The notes beneath the pieces were generated by a model, which was not told the DNA's origin, searched no databases, and was given only the letters and a program-made list of their open reading frames with translations. A program made the translations under genes and the position numbers. DNA of 52,330 bases from Chloroflexota bacterium (GTDB lineage: Bacteria; Chloroflexota; Anaerolineae; Caldilineales; Caldilineaceae): positions 4,061-56,390 of the forward strand of contig QEUW01000009.1 in assembly GCA_003577005.1 (NCBI GenBank), written 5' to 3'. This document shows, one piece after another, positions 1 through 8,612 of the stretch. Within the stretch, counting starts at the first letter, position 1; each line of letters opens with the position of its first letter.

Positions 1-962
1 TTGAAGCTGGAAATGGCATCGCCAAAGACCAGATACCCGGCCGGAAAACGCTCCAACTTTTCGTAGTGACGGCGCACGCTGGTTGGATATTTGGCCGGCA
101 GCGGGTCGGAGAGCGGCTCGGCCTCTTTGATCACGTCGTAGATGTCTGGCACCGGCAGGGTCCGGGCGAACTCGGTAAAACCCTGCGGGTCGGTGGGTGG
201 ACGGTCACCCAGATAGCCCACCAGCGTCACCATCCAGCGATCATCTTCCATAGCAAGGATCACGCCTGCGCGCTTGTTGGGTGGCAGAGGCGTGATGTTC
301 GCCATCAACGCACCGCCCAGGTGGTGCGGCAGGCGGCGATAGACCCGGCTTACGTAGGTTACACCCACACGCACTTCTTCTTCCTCTGGTTGGGGATAGC
401 CGAGCGTCTCCAGCCAGAGCGGTGTGCGCGACCCGCGGCCAGAAGCATCCACCACCAGGTCGGCCATTAAGGTCTCCTCTGCGTCGCCTGCAGTCCGGTG
501 CATCAGGCGAACACCCAGGATACGGCTGTGGTCGTCGCTACTGGCCAGACCAGCCACAGCCACGTTCTCGATGATCTGCACGTTGGGCAAAGACCGCACG
601 CGCGCACGGATGTGGGCCTCGAGCAGCGGCCGGCTGGCGCAGAGACTCTTAGCGCCACTGCGAAACTGGCAGTGATAGCTGCCGCTGATAAAGCGGCGAG
701 CGTGCAGCGTCGGGTCGCCCACAATCGCGCCCCGCTGCACCAACTCGTCGGTAAAGCCCGGGAAAAAGCCTTCCAACGCCTCACGTCCCGAGGAGAGCAA
801 CGCGTGGGCATGGCGGCCCTGTGGCACCCCCTTGCGGTTTTCGCTGGCGGCAGGGAAAACGTCTCGCTCTAGCACGGTGACCTGGACAAAGTGGTCGGCG
901 AGGGCACGCGCCGCCAGCAACCCACCAATGCTGGCCCCGATGACAATTGCATGTTGTTTCAT
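1..962 (-). CDS. FAD-dependent monooxygenase/epoxidase-like protein, 3' end cut off by window edge
   Basis: Reading the minus strand from 962 gives an open frame to the window edge, about 320 codons. It begins MKQHAIVIGASIGG, a dinucleotide-binding P-loop with Ser in place of the second Gly, followed by a VLERD motif ending the Rossmann beta-alpha-beta unit. A second flavin motif, VFGDA, is visible close to position 20. This fits class A flavin monooxygenases related to squalene-epoxidase-like and polyketide hydroxylase enzymes, which insert oxygen using FAD and NAD(P)H. The substrate cannot be told. Two ATGs are possible (971 and 962); 962 is chosen because the AGGAGG sits 9 bases before it, while it abuts the other. 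Roughly the last quarter to third of the protein is missing. Confidence 0.85.
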   Translation of the reverse strand, partial: MKQHAIVIGASIGGLLAARALADHFVQVTVLERDVFPAASENRKGVPQGRHAHALLSSGREALEGFFPGFTDELVQRGAIVGDPTLHARRFISGSYHCQFRSGAKSLCASRPLLEAHIRARVRSLPNVQIIENVAVAGLASSDDHSRILGVRLMHRTAGDAEETLMADLVVDASGRGSRTPLWLETLGYPQPEEEEVRVGVTYVSRVYRRLPHHLGGALMANITPLPPNKRAGVILAMEDDRWMVTLVGYLGDRPPTDPQGFTEFARTLPVPDIYDVIKEAEPLSDPLPAKYPTSVRRHYEKLERFPAGYLVFGDAISSF

Positions 963-1090
963 TGGATTCATCCTCCTGACGTACCGCTTCCTTGATTGTT
1001 GTGCTTCGCCAAAATAGCGGATGTAGCGTTTCAAGGGCGTTTCTCAAACGTGTATGGAGGATGATACCAAGGTCACACGTGATGAATTCG

Positions 1091-2308
1091 TCACCCAGGA
1101 TAACGGGGGCGAAGCCTACTCTGCTCTGTTGCGCCCGGCCCGGCTGCCACGAAGAAGGCCAACCCGGCGAGCGCCACCAACCCTACCGCAACAAAGAGCG
1201 CTACCGCCCCGTACCGTTCGTAGACAAGCCCCCCAACCAGGGCGCCCATCACGCCACCCAGCCCCATGCTTACACCGCCCAGTAGCCCTTGCGCCGTGGC
1301 CATCAGCCCCTTGGGCGCCGCCAGTTCGCTGGCATAGGCCACACTCGCTGACCACATGGCCGAAAAGGTGAAACCGTGCAACAGGCTGATGGGTAAGATC
1401 AGCCATGCTGCGGGGATGAGCGCATACGCAAAAGTCCGCACGACCTGCGCCAGCAGGGCGATCGCCAACAAGCCACGCGCGCCCCAACGCCGCAACAGCC
1501 GCTCGGCATAGAAGAAGATCGGCACTTCGCTGACCGTCGCGACGGTCAGGCTGAGGCCCATCAAGGTGCGGCTGCCACCCAACTCATCCACATAGAGAAA
1601 AAGAAAACTATTGGTGATGCTCATGGCCACACCGCTACAGAAGATGGCGATCAGCAACACAACCCACTGCGGCTCGGCAAAGAGGCTGCGCGCCCCTTGC
1701 CAGAAGCGGCTGCCGATGCTCGTCTGCGCCACGGGCAGGCGGAGAACGATCAGCAGCAGGATCAGCATAAAGACAAAATAGTTGAGAAACGAGACACGCA
1801 GCCCAACCCAGTCTACCAACACCCCACCCACCGTGCCCACGACACCCCAGCCCAACGCACCCCAGAGACGGACCCGGCCATAGCGGGCGCGCTCTTCGCC
1901 GAGCATGGCCAGCACTGTGTTGTCGATGAGCGGCATAATGGGCGCCGAAAAAAGCGCATAGGCCACCACTACTGGGATCAACAGCGGCAACCCGCGCGCG
2001 ACCAGAAAGACCAGCACTACCAACATGGCGCTGACAACGGCCCCCGACAAGATCTGCTTATGCCGGTGTGTGGCATCGGCCAGCCCACCCCACAGCGGAG
2101 CCGCGACAAAGGTCACCACTGGCGGAATGCCCACCAGCAGCCCGATCTCGCTGGCGCTTAGCCCCAGTTGCGCATAATAGAGCGAGAGAAAGGGCATAAA
2201 ACCGGCCATGGCGGCAAAGTAACAAAAATAGGCGAGCCGCGCGCCGCCCATGCTCCCGCCATCAGGTGTTGCTAAACGATCTATCTGGTTGACTGTTTGG
2301 TTGATCAT
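1091..2308 (-). CDS. MFS transporter (MFS_1-like / nitrate-phenylpropionate type)
   Basis: A 405-aa polytopic membrane protein with about twelve hydrophobic segments. The first loop carries a Gly/Asp/Arg-rich signature (GGLADATHRHK), as in the MFS A-motif between TM2 and TM3, and the N-terminus (FMPFLSLYYAQLGLS) resembles the MFS_1-like family that includes HcaT-type permeases. It should be a secondary transporter in the cytoplasmic membrane; the substrate is unknown. The frame stays open upstream to 2488, but ATG 2308 is preferred because the extra 60 residues are non-hydrophobic and overlap the divergent promoter region. The Shine-Dalgarno is weak. The gene diverges from the plus-strand operon starting at 2524. 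Confidence 0.85.
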   Translation of the reverse strand: MINQTVNQIDRLATPDGGSMGGARLAYFCYFAAMAGFMPFLSLYYAQLGLSASEIGLLVGIPPVVTFVAAPLWGGLADATHRHKQILSGAVVSAMLVVLVFLVARGLPLLIPVVVAYALFSAPIMPLIDNTVLAMLGEERARYGRVRLWGALGWGVVGTVGGVLVDWVGLRVSFLNYFVFMLILLLIVLRLPVAQTSIGSRFWQGARSLFAEPQWVVLLIAIFCSGVAMSITNSFLFLYVDELGGSRTLMGLSLTVATVSEVPIFFYAERLLRRWGARGLLAIALLAQVVRTFAYALIPAAWLILPISLLHGFTFSAMWSASVAYASELAAPKGLMATAQGLLGGVSMGLGGVMGALVGGLVYERYGAVALFVAVGLVALAGLAFFVAAGPGATEQSRLRPRYPG

Positions 2309-2388
2309 GACGCTCTGTTGCCTTCGAGTCTGCACAGTTACAAAGTATGAACAAAAAGCCGTTTGCTCAACATGGGCGAAATTGCCAT

Positions 2389-2416
2389 TTGTCTTACAGC
2401 CGATTGTCTGTATAAT
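2389..2416 (+). promoter_or_regulatory. Putative sigma-70 promoter of the amidohydrolase/permease operon
   Basis: TTGTCT at 2389-2394 and a perfect TATAAT at 2411-2416 are separated by 16 bases. The start codon of the first gene follows about 107 bases later. The position in the divergent gap between the MFS gene and the plus-strand operon supports the call. Confidence 0.6.
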
Positions 2417-2523
2417 GAAACCGTCGTTTCGCCAGTTTGCATTGCCCCTACCACAAAAGAACGGCGCTCCAGGCGCCGCGTCGAACACAAATCCAAATCA
2501 TACCACGATTGAGGGCAAACGCC

Positions 2524-3045
2524 ATGCCATTCAAGGTCAAAAAACGCGGTAAGCTCACCTACTACTACGAAGGCGACGAACCGGTGCTTTCTGCTCTGGT
2601 CACCGAAGAACAGCCCGATGGCGACCTCAAGATCTACTTCTCCGGCCTGACGGGCGGTTATTCGGCCAGCGGCGTGTTAGGGCTGGAGACCATCACCTTT
2701 ATGGACCCTGAGATCGAGATCCCGCTGGTCTTCCAGTGTTGGGAGAAGTGGCTGCGCGACGCCGGCATCTGCCAGCGGCTGGCCGATGTGGATTTTATCG
2801 AGATCCATGCCTTTGGCTGCCAACCCAAGGAACCCAACCCGCTCGTCGACCCTGAAGGTTATGTCAAGGAGTGGGACCGTCTGCGCACAGCCTACCGCAA
2901 AGCGTACGCTGGCTACTTCAAGGAACACTGCCCGGACAACGGTCTGCCCGCCCGCTTTACCGTCCACGTGGTGGATGTGCCCGACCGGGCGGCGTCGTAC
3001 GAGTTCTATGGGGTAGCGCTTTACCAGCGCGCCTTGCAACAATAA
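2524..3045 (+). CDS. Conserved-looking hypothetical protein, 173 aa
   Basis: I do not recognise this family. The protein starts MPFKVKKRGKLTYYYEGDEP, is soluble (no signal peptide or TM), rich in aromatic and acidic residues, and has several Cys and His residues (FQCWEKW, HAFGCQ, KEHCPD). ATG 2524 is chosen over upstream in-frame codons because a GAGGG lies 8-9 bases before it and the upstream residues look random. It is the first gene after a good promoter and ends 31 bases before the amidohydrolase, so the two are probably cotranscribed with the two permeases that follow. A role linked to the amidohydrolase substrate is only inference. Confidence 0.75.
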   Translation: MPFKVKKRGKLTYYYEGDEPVLSALVTEEQPDGDLKIYFSGLTGGYSASGVLGLETITFMDPEIEIPLVFQCWEKWLRDAGICQRLADVDFIEIHAFGCQPKEPNPLVDPEGYVKEWDRLRTAYRKAYAGYFKEHCPDNGLPARFTVHVVDVPDRAASYEFYGVALYQRALQQ

Positions 3046-3076
3046 AAACCGCAGCCCATCCAGGTTTGGAACGCAA

Positions 3077-4291
3077 ATGACCACTTCTCATCAATACGAC
3101 CTGTTGCTCAAAAACGGCCACGTCATCGACCCGGCCAACAACCGCGATGGCAAGATGGATGTCGCCATCAGCGGCGGCCACATTGCCGCAGTCGGCCCCG
3201 ACCTCAACCCGGCGCTGGCCGCCCAGGTAGTCGATGTGGCCGGCCACTATGTGACGCCCGGCATCGTCGACATCCACGTCCATGTCTATCACACACGCGA
3301 GCCGGAAGGGCTGAGTGTGATGGCCGATTCGCACTCGTTCCGGTCGGGCGTTACCACCATGGTGGATACGGGGACGGCAGGCGCCAAGCACTTTCTCCAC
3401 TTCAAGCGCACGGTCATCGACCGCGTCAAGACGCGCATCTTTGCCTACATCAACATTGTCGACCTGGGTATGTTGGGCGACTTCGAGCAGGACATCCGCA
3501 CCATGGACCCGGAACTGGCGGCCTCCATCGTGCTGGCCTATCCTGATGTCTGTGTGGGCATCAAGACGGCCCATTATTGGACACGCCAACCCTTTGACGA
3601 GGCACATCCACCATGGGCCGCCGTGGACCGGGCCGTTGAGGCCGGCAACATCTGCCAGAAACCGGTGATGGTCGATTTCTGGCCGCGCCCGCCCGAACGC
3701 AGCTACGACGAACTGATCCTCAAAAAGATGCGGCCCGGCGACATCCACACCCATGTCTTTGCCCAACAATTCCCCGTGCTGGATGATCAGGGCAAGCCCA
3801 ACCCTATCCTCTTCGAGGCACGCGAACGAGGAGTCATCTTCGATGTGGGCCACGGCGCGGGCAGTTTCTGGTTCCGCAACGCCCAGCCCGCAATGGAGGG
3901 CGGGTTTATGCCCGATTCGATCAGCACTGACCTTCACACAGGCAATGTCCACGGCGTGGTGGTGGATATGCAGACGACCATGAACAAGCTGCTCAACCTG
4001 GGCATGCCACTGCAAGAGGTGATCTACCGCTCCACCGTCACCCCGGCGCGTGAGATCGGTCACCCCGAACTGGGCAACCTGACGACCGGCGCCGAGGCAG
4101 ATGTGGCAGTCTTCAAGCTGCTGACGGGCGAATTTAGTTATGTGGACTGTGGCCGCGCCAAGATTTACGGCGACAAAAAGCTCGAATGCGCCATGACCCT
4201 GCGCGCCGGTAAGATCGTCTTTGACCCGACCGGCTTGAGCATGCCGCGCTGGCAAGACGCGCCGGAGGCCTATTGGCGCCTGCCGTGGTAA
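3077..4291 (+). CDS. Amidohydrolase/deacetylase family metallohydrolase (dihydroorotase-like, COG3964 type)
   Basis: A 404-aa TIM-barrel metal-dependent hydrolase of the amidohydrolase superfamily. The strand-1 metal motif HVH is at residues 67-69 (PGIVDIHVHVYH); Lys163 in VGIKTAH is the likely carboxylated bridging lysine; other candidate metal or catalytic residues are His226 (THVF), His259 (DVGHG) and Asp285 (STDLH). The C-terminal beta-sandwich segment ends GKIVFDPTGL, as in these enzymes. The family cleaves cyclic or linear amide bonds (dihydroorotase, hydantoinase and deacetylase relatives); the substrate here is unknown. It sits between the unrecognised 173-aa gene and two sugar-type ABC permeases, so it may process an imported compound. 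Start 3077 has only a weak ribosome-binding site. Confidence 0.85.
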   Translation: MTTSHQYDLLLKNGHVIDPANNRDGKMDVAISGGHIAAVGPDLNPALAAQVVDVAGHYVTPGIVDIHVHVYHTREPEGLSVMADSHSFRSGVTTMVDTGTAGAKHFLHFKRTVIDRVKTRIFAYINIVDLGMLGDFEQDIRTMDPELAASIVLAYPDVCVGIKTAHYWTRQPFDEAHPPWAAVDRAVEAGNICQKPVMVDFWPRPPERSYDELILKKMRPGDIHTHVFAQQFPVLDDQGKPNPILFEARERGVIFDVGHGAGSFWFRNAQPAMEGGFMPDSISTDLHTGNVHGVVVDMQTTMNKLLNLGMPLQEVIYRSTVTPAREIGHPELGNLTTGAEADVAVFKLLTGEFSYVDCGRAKIYGDKKLECAMTLRAGKIVFDPTGLSMPRWQDAPEAYWRLPW

Positions 4292-4361
4292 AAGGTGATG
4301 CGTAATGCGTAATGCGTGATGCGTGATGGCGAGCACACTGATTACGTATCACGCATCACGC
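4292..4361. repeat. Heptad-phased inverted repeat 1
   Basis: The gap after the amidohydrolase holds five tandem 7-base words (GTGATGC, GTAATGC, GTAATGC, GTGATGC, GTGATGG) and then complementary words. The arms at 4314-4327 and 4348-4361 pair perfectly over 14 bases around a 20-base loop. The element ends just before the AGAAGGAGG ribosome-binding site of the next permease. Confidence 0.8.
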
Positions 4362-4384
4362 CTATCCGCCAGAAGGAGGTGAAG

Positions 4385-5356
4385 ATGGCAATTGCACAAG
4401 ACCAAATCAAGGCCTCACCGCCCACGACCGATGCCGGGTGGCTAGGGAGGTTGGTAGGCGCCAAGACCAAGTTCCAGATCCGACGCGCCCTCTGGGGCTA
4501 TCTCTTTGCCTTGCCGTGGATTTTGGGGTTGATCCTCTTTTGGGCGGGGCCGACACTGGCCTCTTTCTATTTTAGCTTTACAAACTTTGAAGTCATCGGC
4601 ACTGCGCGCTGGATTGGTCTGGAGAACTATACGCGGGCGTTTGCGCGCGACGACCTCTTCTGGCCGTCATTGGGGCGCACTTTCACCTTTTCAATCATCA
4701 ACGTGCCGGCGGTCGTGGGTGGCGCGCTGATGCTTGCCATCCTGTTGAACCAGAAACTCAAGGGCACCAACATCTTTCGCACCATCTTCTTTGTGCCCCA
4801 TCTGTTGCCCGCCGTGGCGATTGCCGTGCTCTGGACGTACCTGATGCAGCCGCGGCTCGGCCCCATCAACATGATGTTGCGCGACCTGGGCGTCAGCAGC
4901 CCGCCAAATTGGCTGGCCTCGGCCAACTCGGCGCTCTATGCGGTCACGCTGATCACCATCTGGGCCGGTATGGGCGGCAACACCATGCTCATCTTTCTGG
5001 CCGGGCTGCAGGGCGTCCCCCAGGAGTTGTACGAGGCCGCCGATATGGATGGCGCGTCTGCCTTCTCCAAATTTTGGAACGTTACCATCCCGCTGTTGAC
5101 ACCTACCATCTTCTTGGTGCTGGTGCTCGCCATCATTGCCGCTCTCAAAGTCTTTACGACGGCATGGGTAGCGACTCAGGGGGGGCCATCCTACGCCACC
5201 TGGTTCTTTGCTTTACACATTTACACCCAGGCCTTCCAATATTTCCGGCTGGGCTATGGCAGCGCCCTAGCCTGGGTGCTGGCCGTGATCATTCTCTTCT
5301 TCACCTATATCCAGGTAAGCAGCGCACGCCGCTGGGTCCATTACGAAGGCGGCTGA
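4385..5356 (+). CDS. Sugar-type ABC transporter permease (MalF/UgpA family)
   Basis: A 323-aa inner-membrane permease with six main hydrophobic segments. The EAA cytoplasmic loop that contacts the ATPase is clear (LYEAADMDGASAF, followed by FWNVTIPLLTPT). It belongs to the CUT1-type permeases that import oligosaccharides, glycerol-3-phosphate and similar solutes. ATG 4385 has a strong AGAAGGAGGTGAAG site in front; in-frame codons back to 4316 lie inside the hairpin element. Its partner is the next gene. No binding protein or ATPase is encoded nearby, so these must be supplied from elsewhere, perhaps a shared MsmK/UgpC-like ATPase. Confidence 0.9.
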   Translation: MAIAQDQIKASPPTTDAGWLGRLVGAKTKFQIRRALWGYLFALPWILGLILFWAGPTLASFYFSFTNFEVIGTARWIGLENYTRAFARDDLFWPSLGRTFTFSIINVPAVVGGALMLAILLNQKLKGTNIFRTIFFVPHLLPAVAIAVLWTYLMQPRLGPINMMLRDLGVSSPPNWLASANSALYAVTLITIWAGMGGNTMLIFLAGLQGVPQELYEAADMDGASAFSKFWNVTIPLLTPTIFLVLVLAIIAALKVFTTAWVATQGGPSYATWFFALHIYTQAFQYFRLGYGSALAWVLAVIILFFTYIQVSSARRWVHYEGG

Positions 5357-5362
5357 TCAACG

Positions 5363-5400
5363 ATTAATGGTTAATGGTTAACCGTTAACCATTAACCATT
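5363..5400. repeat. Heptad-phased perfect palindrome 2
   Basis: Arms 5366-5382 and 5384-5400 are perfectly complementary over 17 bases around one central C, and each arm consists of 7-base words of the TGGTTAA/CCATTAA type. It fills the gap between the two permease genes and ends 4 bases before the GGAGGGG ribosome-binding site of the second. Confidence 0.85.
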
Positions 5401-5410
5401 TTGGAGGGGT

Positions 5411-6298
5411 ATGGCGCAACAGACATTGACGCAGCAGCCGGCAGGGTTTGGCGTGAAGGTCGAGCCAGGGCGAGTGCTGCTTTATCTATTTGTGATGGTG
5501 TTGGCGGTGCTCTTTGGGTTTCCGCTCTTTTGGACGTTGATGTCTTCGCTCAAGACACCGCAAGAGATGATGACTTTTCCGCCGCCGTGGGTGCCGGCAG
5601 TGCCGCAGTGGGGCAACTACATGCGCTTGTTGCAGATCCCGCGCATTCCGGTGACGGTCTGGGCGTGGAATTCGACCATTGTGGTCGTGTTGACGACGGC
5701 CGGTGTGTTGATCACTGCATCAATGGTGGCTTACTCGTTTGCTCGTTTCGAGTACCGAGGGCGGAATCTGCTCTTTCTGATCACGTTGGCGACGCTCATG
5801 TTGCCCGAACAGGTGACGATCATCCCGCAGTTTGTGCTTTTCTACAACTTTGGCTGGGTCAACACGCTTTTGCCGCTATGGGTGCCAGCCTGGTTTGGCG
5901 GTGGCGGGTTTGCCATCTTTCTCATGCGCCAGTTTATGATGACCTTGCCGCGCGACCTGGATGAGGCCGCGCTCATCGATGGGGCCGGCTTCTTTCGCAT
6001 CTTCTGGTCGATCTTGCTGCCGCTCTGCAAACCGGCGCTGGCGACGCTGGGGATTATTACGATTATCGATGCCTGGGGCGATTTTCTACGCCCGCTCATC
6101 TATCTCAACTCGCCTGAAAAGTTTACCGTTTCGGTGGGGCTACGCTTTTTTAACACGGCGCCCGATGTCAGCAGCGAACCCATGAGTCATCTGATCATGG
6201 CGGCCTGCGTGCTCTCGATGCTGCCTGTGATCATCATCTTCTTTCTGGGTCAGCGCTTCTTTGTGCGCGGGATCGTCATGTCGGGCATCAAAGGTTGA
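5411..6298 (+). CDS. Sugar-type ABC transporter permease (MalG/UgpE family)
   Basis: A 295-aa second permease of the same importer as the preceding gene. It has an N-terminal TM followed by a periplasmic stretch and a five-TM core; the EAA loop reads DEAALIDGAGFF followed by WSILLPLCKPAL, typical of MalG-like subunits. The C-terminus (FFVRGIVMSGIKG) matches the family's usual end. GGAGGGGT precedes ATG 5411. It is the last gene of the operon begun at 2524 and meets the minus-strand DNRLRE gene tail to tail, only 18 bases apart. Confidence 0.92.
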   Translation: MAQQTLTQQPAGFGVKVEPGRVLLYLFVMVLAVLFGFPLFWTLMSSLKTPQEMMTFPPPWVPAVPQWGNYMRLLQIPRIPVTVWAWNSTIVVVLTTAGVLITASMVAYSFARFEYRGRNLLFLITLATLMLPEQVTIIPQFVLFYNFGWVNTLLPLWVPAWFGGGGFAIFLMRQFMMTLPRDLDEAALIDGAGFFRIFWSILLPLCKPALATLGIITIIDAWGDFLRPLIYLNSPEKFTVSVGLRFFNTAPDVSSEPMSHLIMAACVLSMLPVIIIFFLGQRFFVRGIVMSGIKG

Positions 6299-6316
6299 CC
6301 CTCGCCGCCTAGGCGC

Positions 6317-8029
6317 TTATTGGTTGGCCACCCCACTGGCCTGAGAGATGACAAGCGGGATATGAGCGCGCACTTGGACCATGTCGGCCAGGTCCACGAT
6401 GATAGTTGCTTCGGCCTGTAGGCTCGCTGGTTCCCGAATGCCCAGCGAGTTGACTGCAACCGATTCGAAGCCATACACTCCGTCCCCAAGCCCCAATTGT
6501 TGCAACGGAAACTGCGCGCTCGTCTGCCCGGCCGGGAAGCTTTGCCAAAGCTGCCAGGGACCCTGGTTGTGCTGATAATAGATTTCGAAGGTTGCGATGG
6601 GCGCCTCCGGTGTATCAAAGCCTACCCAGTTAACTGTAAAGCTTGTTGTGACCGCCGCAGTCGGTTTGAGAACGTTGGGGGTAAAGGGTGTGACGTGTGA
6701 TGTGGCGTAAGCGGTGATCACCTTTGTGCTCGCCTGGGGATCATCGCCCCACGGGCTGATATTGCCGACCAGATCGGTCGCACGCACCCGAAAGTCATAG
6801 GTGACGCCGGTTTGCGCATCGGTAAACTGATGGCTGGTCTGTGTCGTCGTCTCGAGCAGCGTTTGCCACGGCCCGCCATTTTCACGCCACTGCACATCGT
6901 AATGGGCTACGCCGGAAAGAGTGTCCACAGCCTGCCACGCAAGCTCAAAGGAGGTTGCCGCCGTCACCGCGGGCAGCGGGTTGACGGTAACAAGCGGTGG
7001 TTCGGTGTCAATGCGGGTACTGGCTTGTGCAGTGCTAGAAACAGCGAAGTTGCCGGCGTGGTCAGCGGCGCGGGTACGAAACTCCACGATGTCGCCATTT
7101 CCGGCATTGTTTTCGAACTGACCTGAGGTCGCACTGGTATAGCTCTGCCAGGTAATCCATTCACCTTCGTTGATGCGGTAGTCTACACCATACCAGGCGA
7201 CACCCGTGGGAGTGCAGCCAGACGGAGCTAGATCCGTTCCACTCCATTGAACGAGAAATGCGTCCGGCGAGAACGATGGCAGCGGTTCGATTCGAGTGGC
7301 TGGCGGTGTGTTATCGCAGACAGCTGTGTACTCGACCAGGAGATAGGGTCGCAGATCGCCTGCTTCGCGCGCATAGAACGTCCGTTGCCGATTGGCGGAA
7401 GGCGTCTCGTCACCGGTAACGAGCAGACCATAGTTGGCTCGTGCACCGCTGTACCAAAGCTTGACTAGCTCGGTTGCGTCTACTGTTTTCCAGCCGATGC
7501 CAGGGAAGGCCTCGCCCGGAATGAGGTCGCCGTCTGGATTGTTCGTATTGTCCCAGGTCACGCTCAGTTCGTCCCACGGTGAGCGCAAATAGTGCGCGTG
7601 AAAGATCATGAGGTCAGGATCTTCTTCTGGAATAACAGACCACTGATAGATGTGAAGTTCGGCCTTGAGAATCAGTGCCGGGCGGGGAAGCTGGTCAATG
7701 TCGAACTCCATGAGGATGCGTACAGCATCGAATTGGCCATCACTCCAGCCGAGACGGAGCGTGGTATCGCCACCAAAATTGGTGTCTGGTTGGCGCGAGG
7801 AGAGAAACGCATCTTTGGTCACCTCGATCCGTTCAGTAACGCGCAGCCCATTGGGCGTTTTATGCTGCTCTAGTATGGCCTTTTCTGTCTGTTCGTTGCT
7901 CGTCGTAGCGATCATTGCAAGTGTGGGAATAGGCAATAGATTGAGCATTAGTAGGACGGATAAGAGCAGCCGATACCAGCCACGCCATCGCGTTGCCAAA
8001 TGACCAATACGCCCTTCTATAGGATTCAT
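6317..8029 (-). CDS. Secreted DNRLRE-domain protein with Fn3-like repeats
   Basis: A 570-aa exported protein. A Sec-type signal (Arg-rich start, then LLLSVLLMLNLLPIPTLA) covers roughly residues 1-40. A DNRLRE (disaggregatase-related) domain spans about 70-230, with KDAFLSSRQPDTNFGG near its start and a LMEFDI strand. Two or three Fn3/Ig-like repeats follow (about 235-345, 345-440 and 455-550), each with PP near the beginning and aromatic YDVQWRENGGPW-type strands. DNRLRE domains occur in cell-surface or carbohydrate-associated proteins, so attachment or polymer binding is plausible. The tail contains HIPLVI, like the VYLPAI tail of the subtilase at 36304. GAAAGGA precedes ATG 8029. No enzyme domain is visible. 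Confidence 0.85.
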   Translation of the reverse strand: MNPIEGRIGHLATRWRGWYRLLLSVLLMLNLLPIPTLAMIATTSNEQTEKAILEQHKTPNGLRVTERIEVTKDAFLSSRQPDTNFGGDTTLRLGWSDGQFDAVRILMEFDIDQLPRPALILKAELHIYQWSVIPEEDPDLMIFHAHYLRSPWDELSVTWDNTNNPDGDLIPGEAFPGIGWKTVDATELVKLWYSGARANYGLLVTGDETPSANRQRTFYAREAGDLRPYLLVEYTAVCDNTPPATRIEPLPSFSPDAFLVQWSGTDLAPSGCTPTGVAWYGVDYRINEGEWITWQSYTSATSGQFENNAGNGDIVEFRTRAADHAGNFAVSSTAQASTRIDTEPPLVTVNPLPAVTAATSFELAWQAVDTLSGVAHYDVQWRENGGPWQTLLETTTQTSHQFTDAQTGVTYDFRVRATDLVGNISPWGDDPQASTKVITAYATSHVTPFTPNVLKPTAAVTTSFTVNWVGFDTPEAPIATFEIYYQHNQGPWQLWQSFPAGQTSAQFPLQQLGLGDGVYGFESVAVNSLGIREPASLQAEATIIVDLADMVQVRAHIPLVISQASGVANQ

Positions 8030-8369
8030 CGTACAATTCCTTTCCTTTATATCTTATCCTATACCGGTATCATATTATTGGATATAAGGACATTCCTATT
8101 TTAGATGGGTATAGTTTACGGTTAAGTTGCCAGAATTTGGGTTGTGGTTGATTCGCCAAGACGTTTTAGATACAGTAGTTTTCGCTACAGTAATTGTATA
8201 GCGACTAGATGATGCAGAGAGTTCCGATACCCATCCCACAACTGGGCAACCTGGCTAGTCGACGAAGGAAAAGTTGAGCACTGGACAGGAGCCAGGCCGG
8301 TATTTTACCAGCTGTCAAAAAGCCAGCGTGTTCAGTCTCAATTTTAGTTGTAGGATCTGAGGAGAGAAA
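8030..8369. other. Divergent intergenic gap without a gene
   Basis: This AT-richer gap separates the divergent DNRLRE gene and the small membrane protein gene. It holds a 10-base palindrome (ATACCGGTAT, about 8063-8072) upstream of the minus-strand gene and a short inverted repeat, TCGCTA/TAGCGA, near 8188-8210. Either could be an operator. I see no convincing ORF or -35/-10 pair. Confidence 0.5.
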
Positions 8370-8612
8370 ATGACGATGCAGACAGATCGGACAACCCGAA
8401 CCCCTACCGCAACATCTGCAAACCCGATGGGAGGCGCCGTGCTTGCGGGCATCATCTCGCTGGTCGTAAACCTCATCGTGACTTGGATTGTGGCGATGCT
8501 CTTTCCGACCGCTGACCTAGGATGGGCTTTGACATTGGTTGCCATCACCTCGTTTTTTGCTGGTTTCTTTGGCTACTATGGCGCAGCCCGTCAGACAACA
8601 GCTGTTCCATAG
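8370..8612 (+). CDS. Small two-TM membrane protein, 80 aa
   Basis: A short hydrophobic protein: a Thr-rich N-terminal stretch of about 20 residues, then TM1 (about 23-45) and TM2 (about 50-70), with a short polar tail. GAGGAGA stands 5-6 bases before ATG 8370, which makes translation likely. No family is recognised. It is monocistronic: a divergent gene lies upstream and a 27-bp perfect hairpin follows 40 bases after the stop. Confidence 0.65.
   Translation: MTMQTDRTTRTPTATSANPMGGAVLAGIISLVVNLIVTWIVAMLFPTADLGWALTLVAITSFFAGFFGYYGAARQTTAVP

Noticed and set aside
66..872. Plus-strand ORFs opposite the partial FAD enzyme
   Set aside because: Antisense to the open minus-strand frame with the flavin-binding motif.
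2957..4336. 459-codon minus-strand ORF
   Set aside because: Antisense to the amidohydrolase, which has clear metal motifs; no recognisable domain on the antisense strand.
6305..6314. 10-base palindrome CGCCTAGGCG between convergent genes
   Set aside because: Too short and without a T-run to call a terminator; may be chance in GC-rich DNA.
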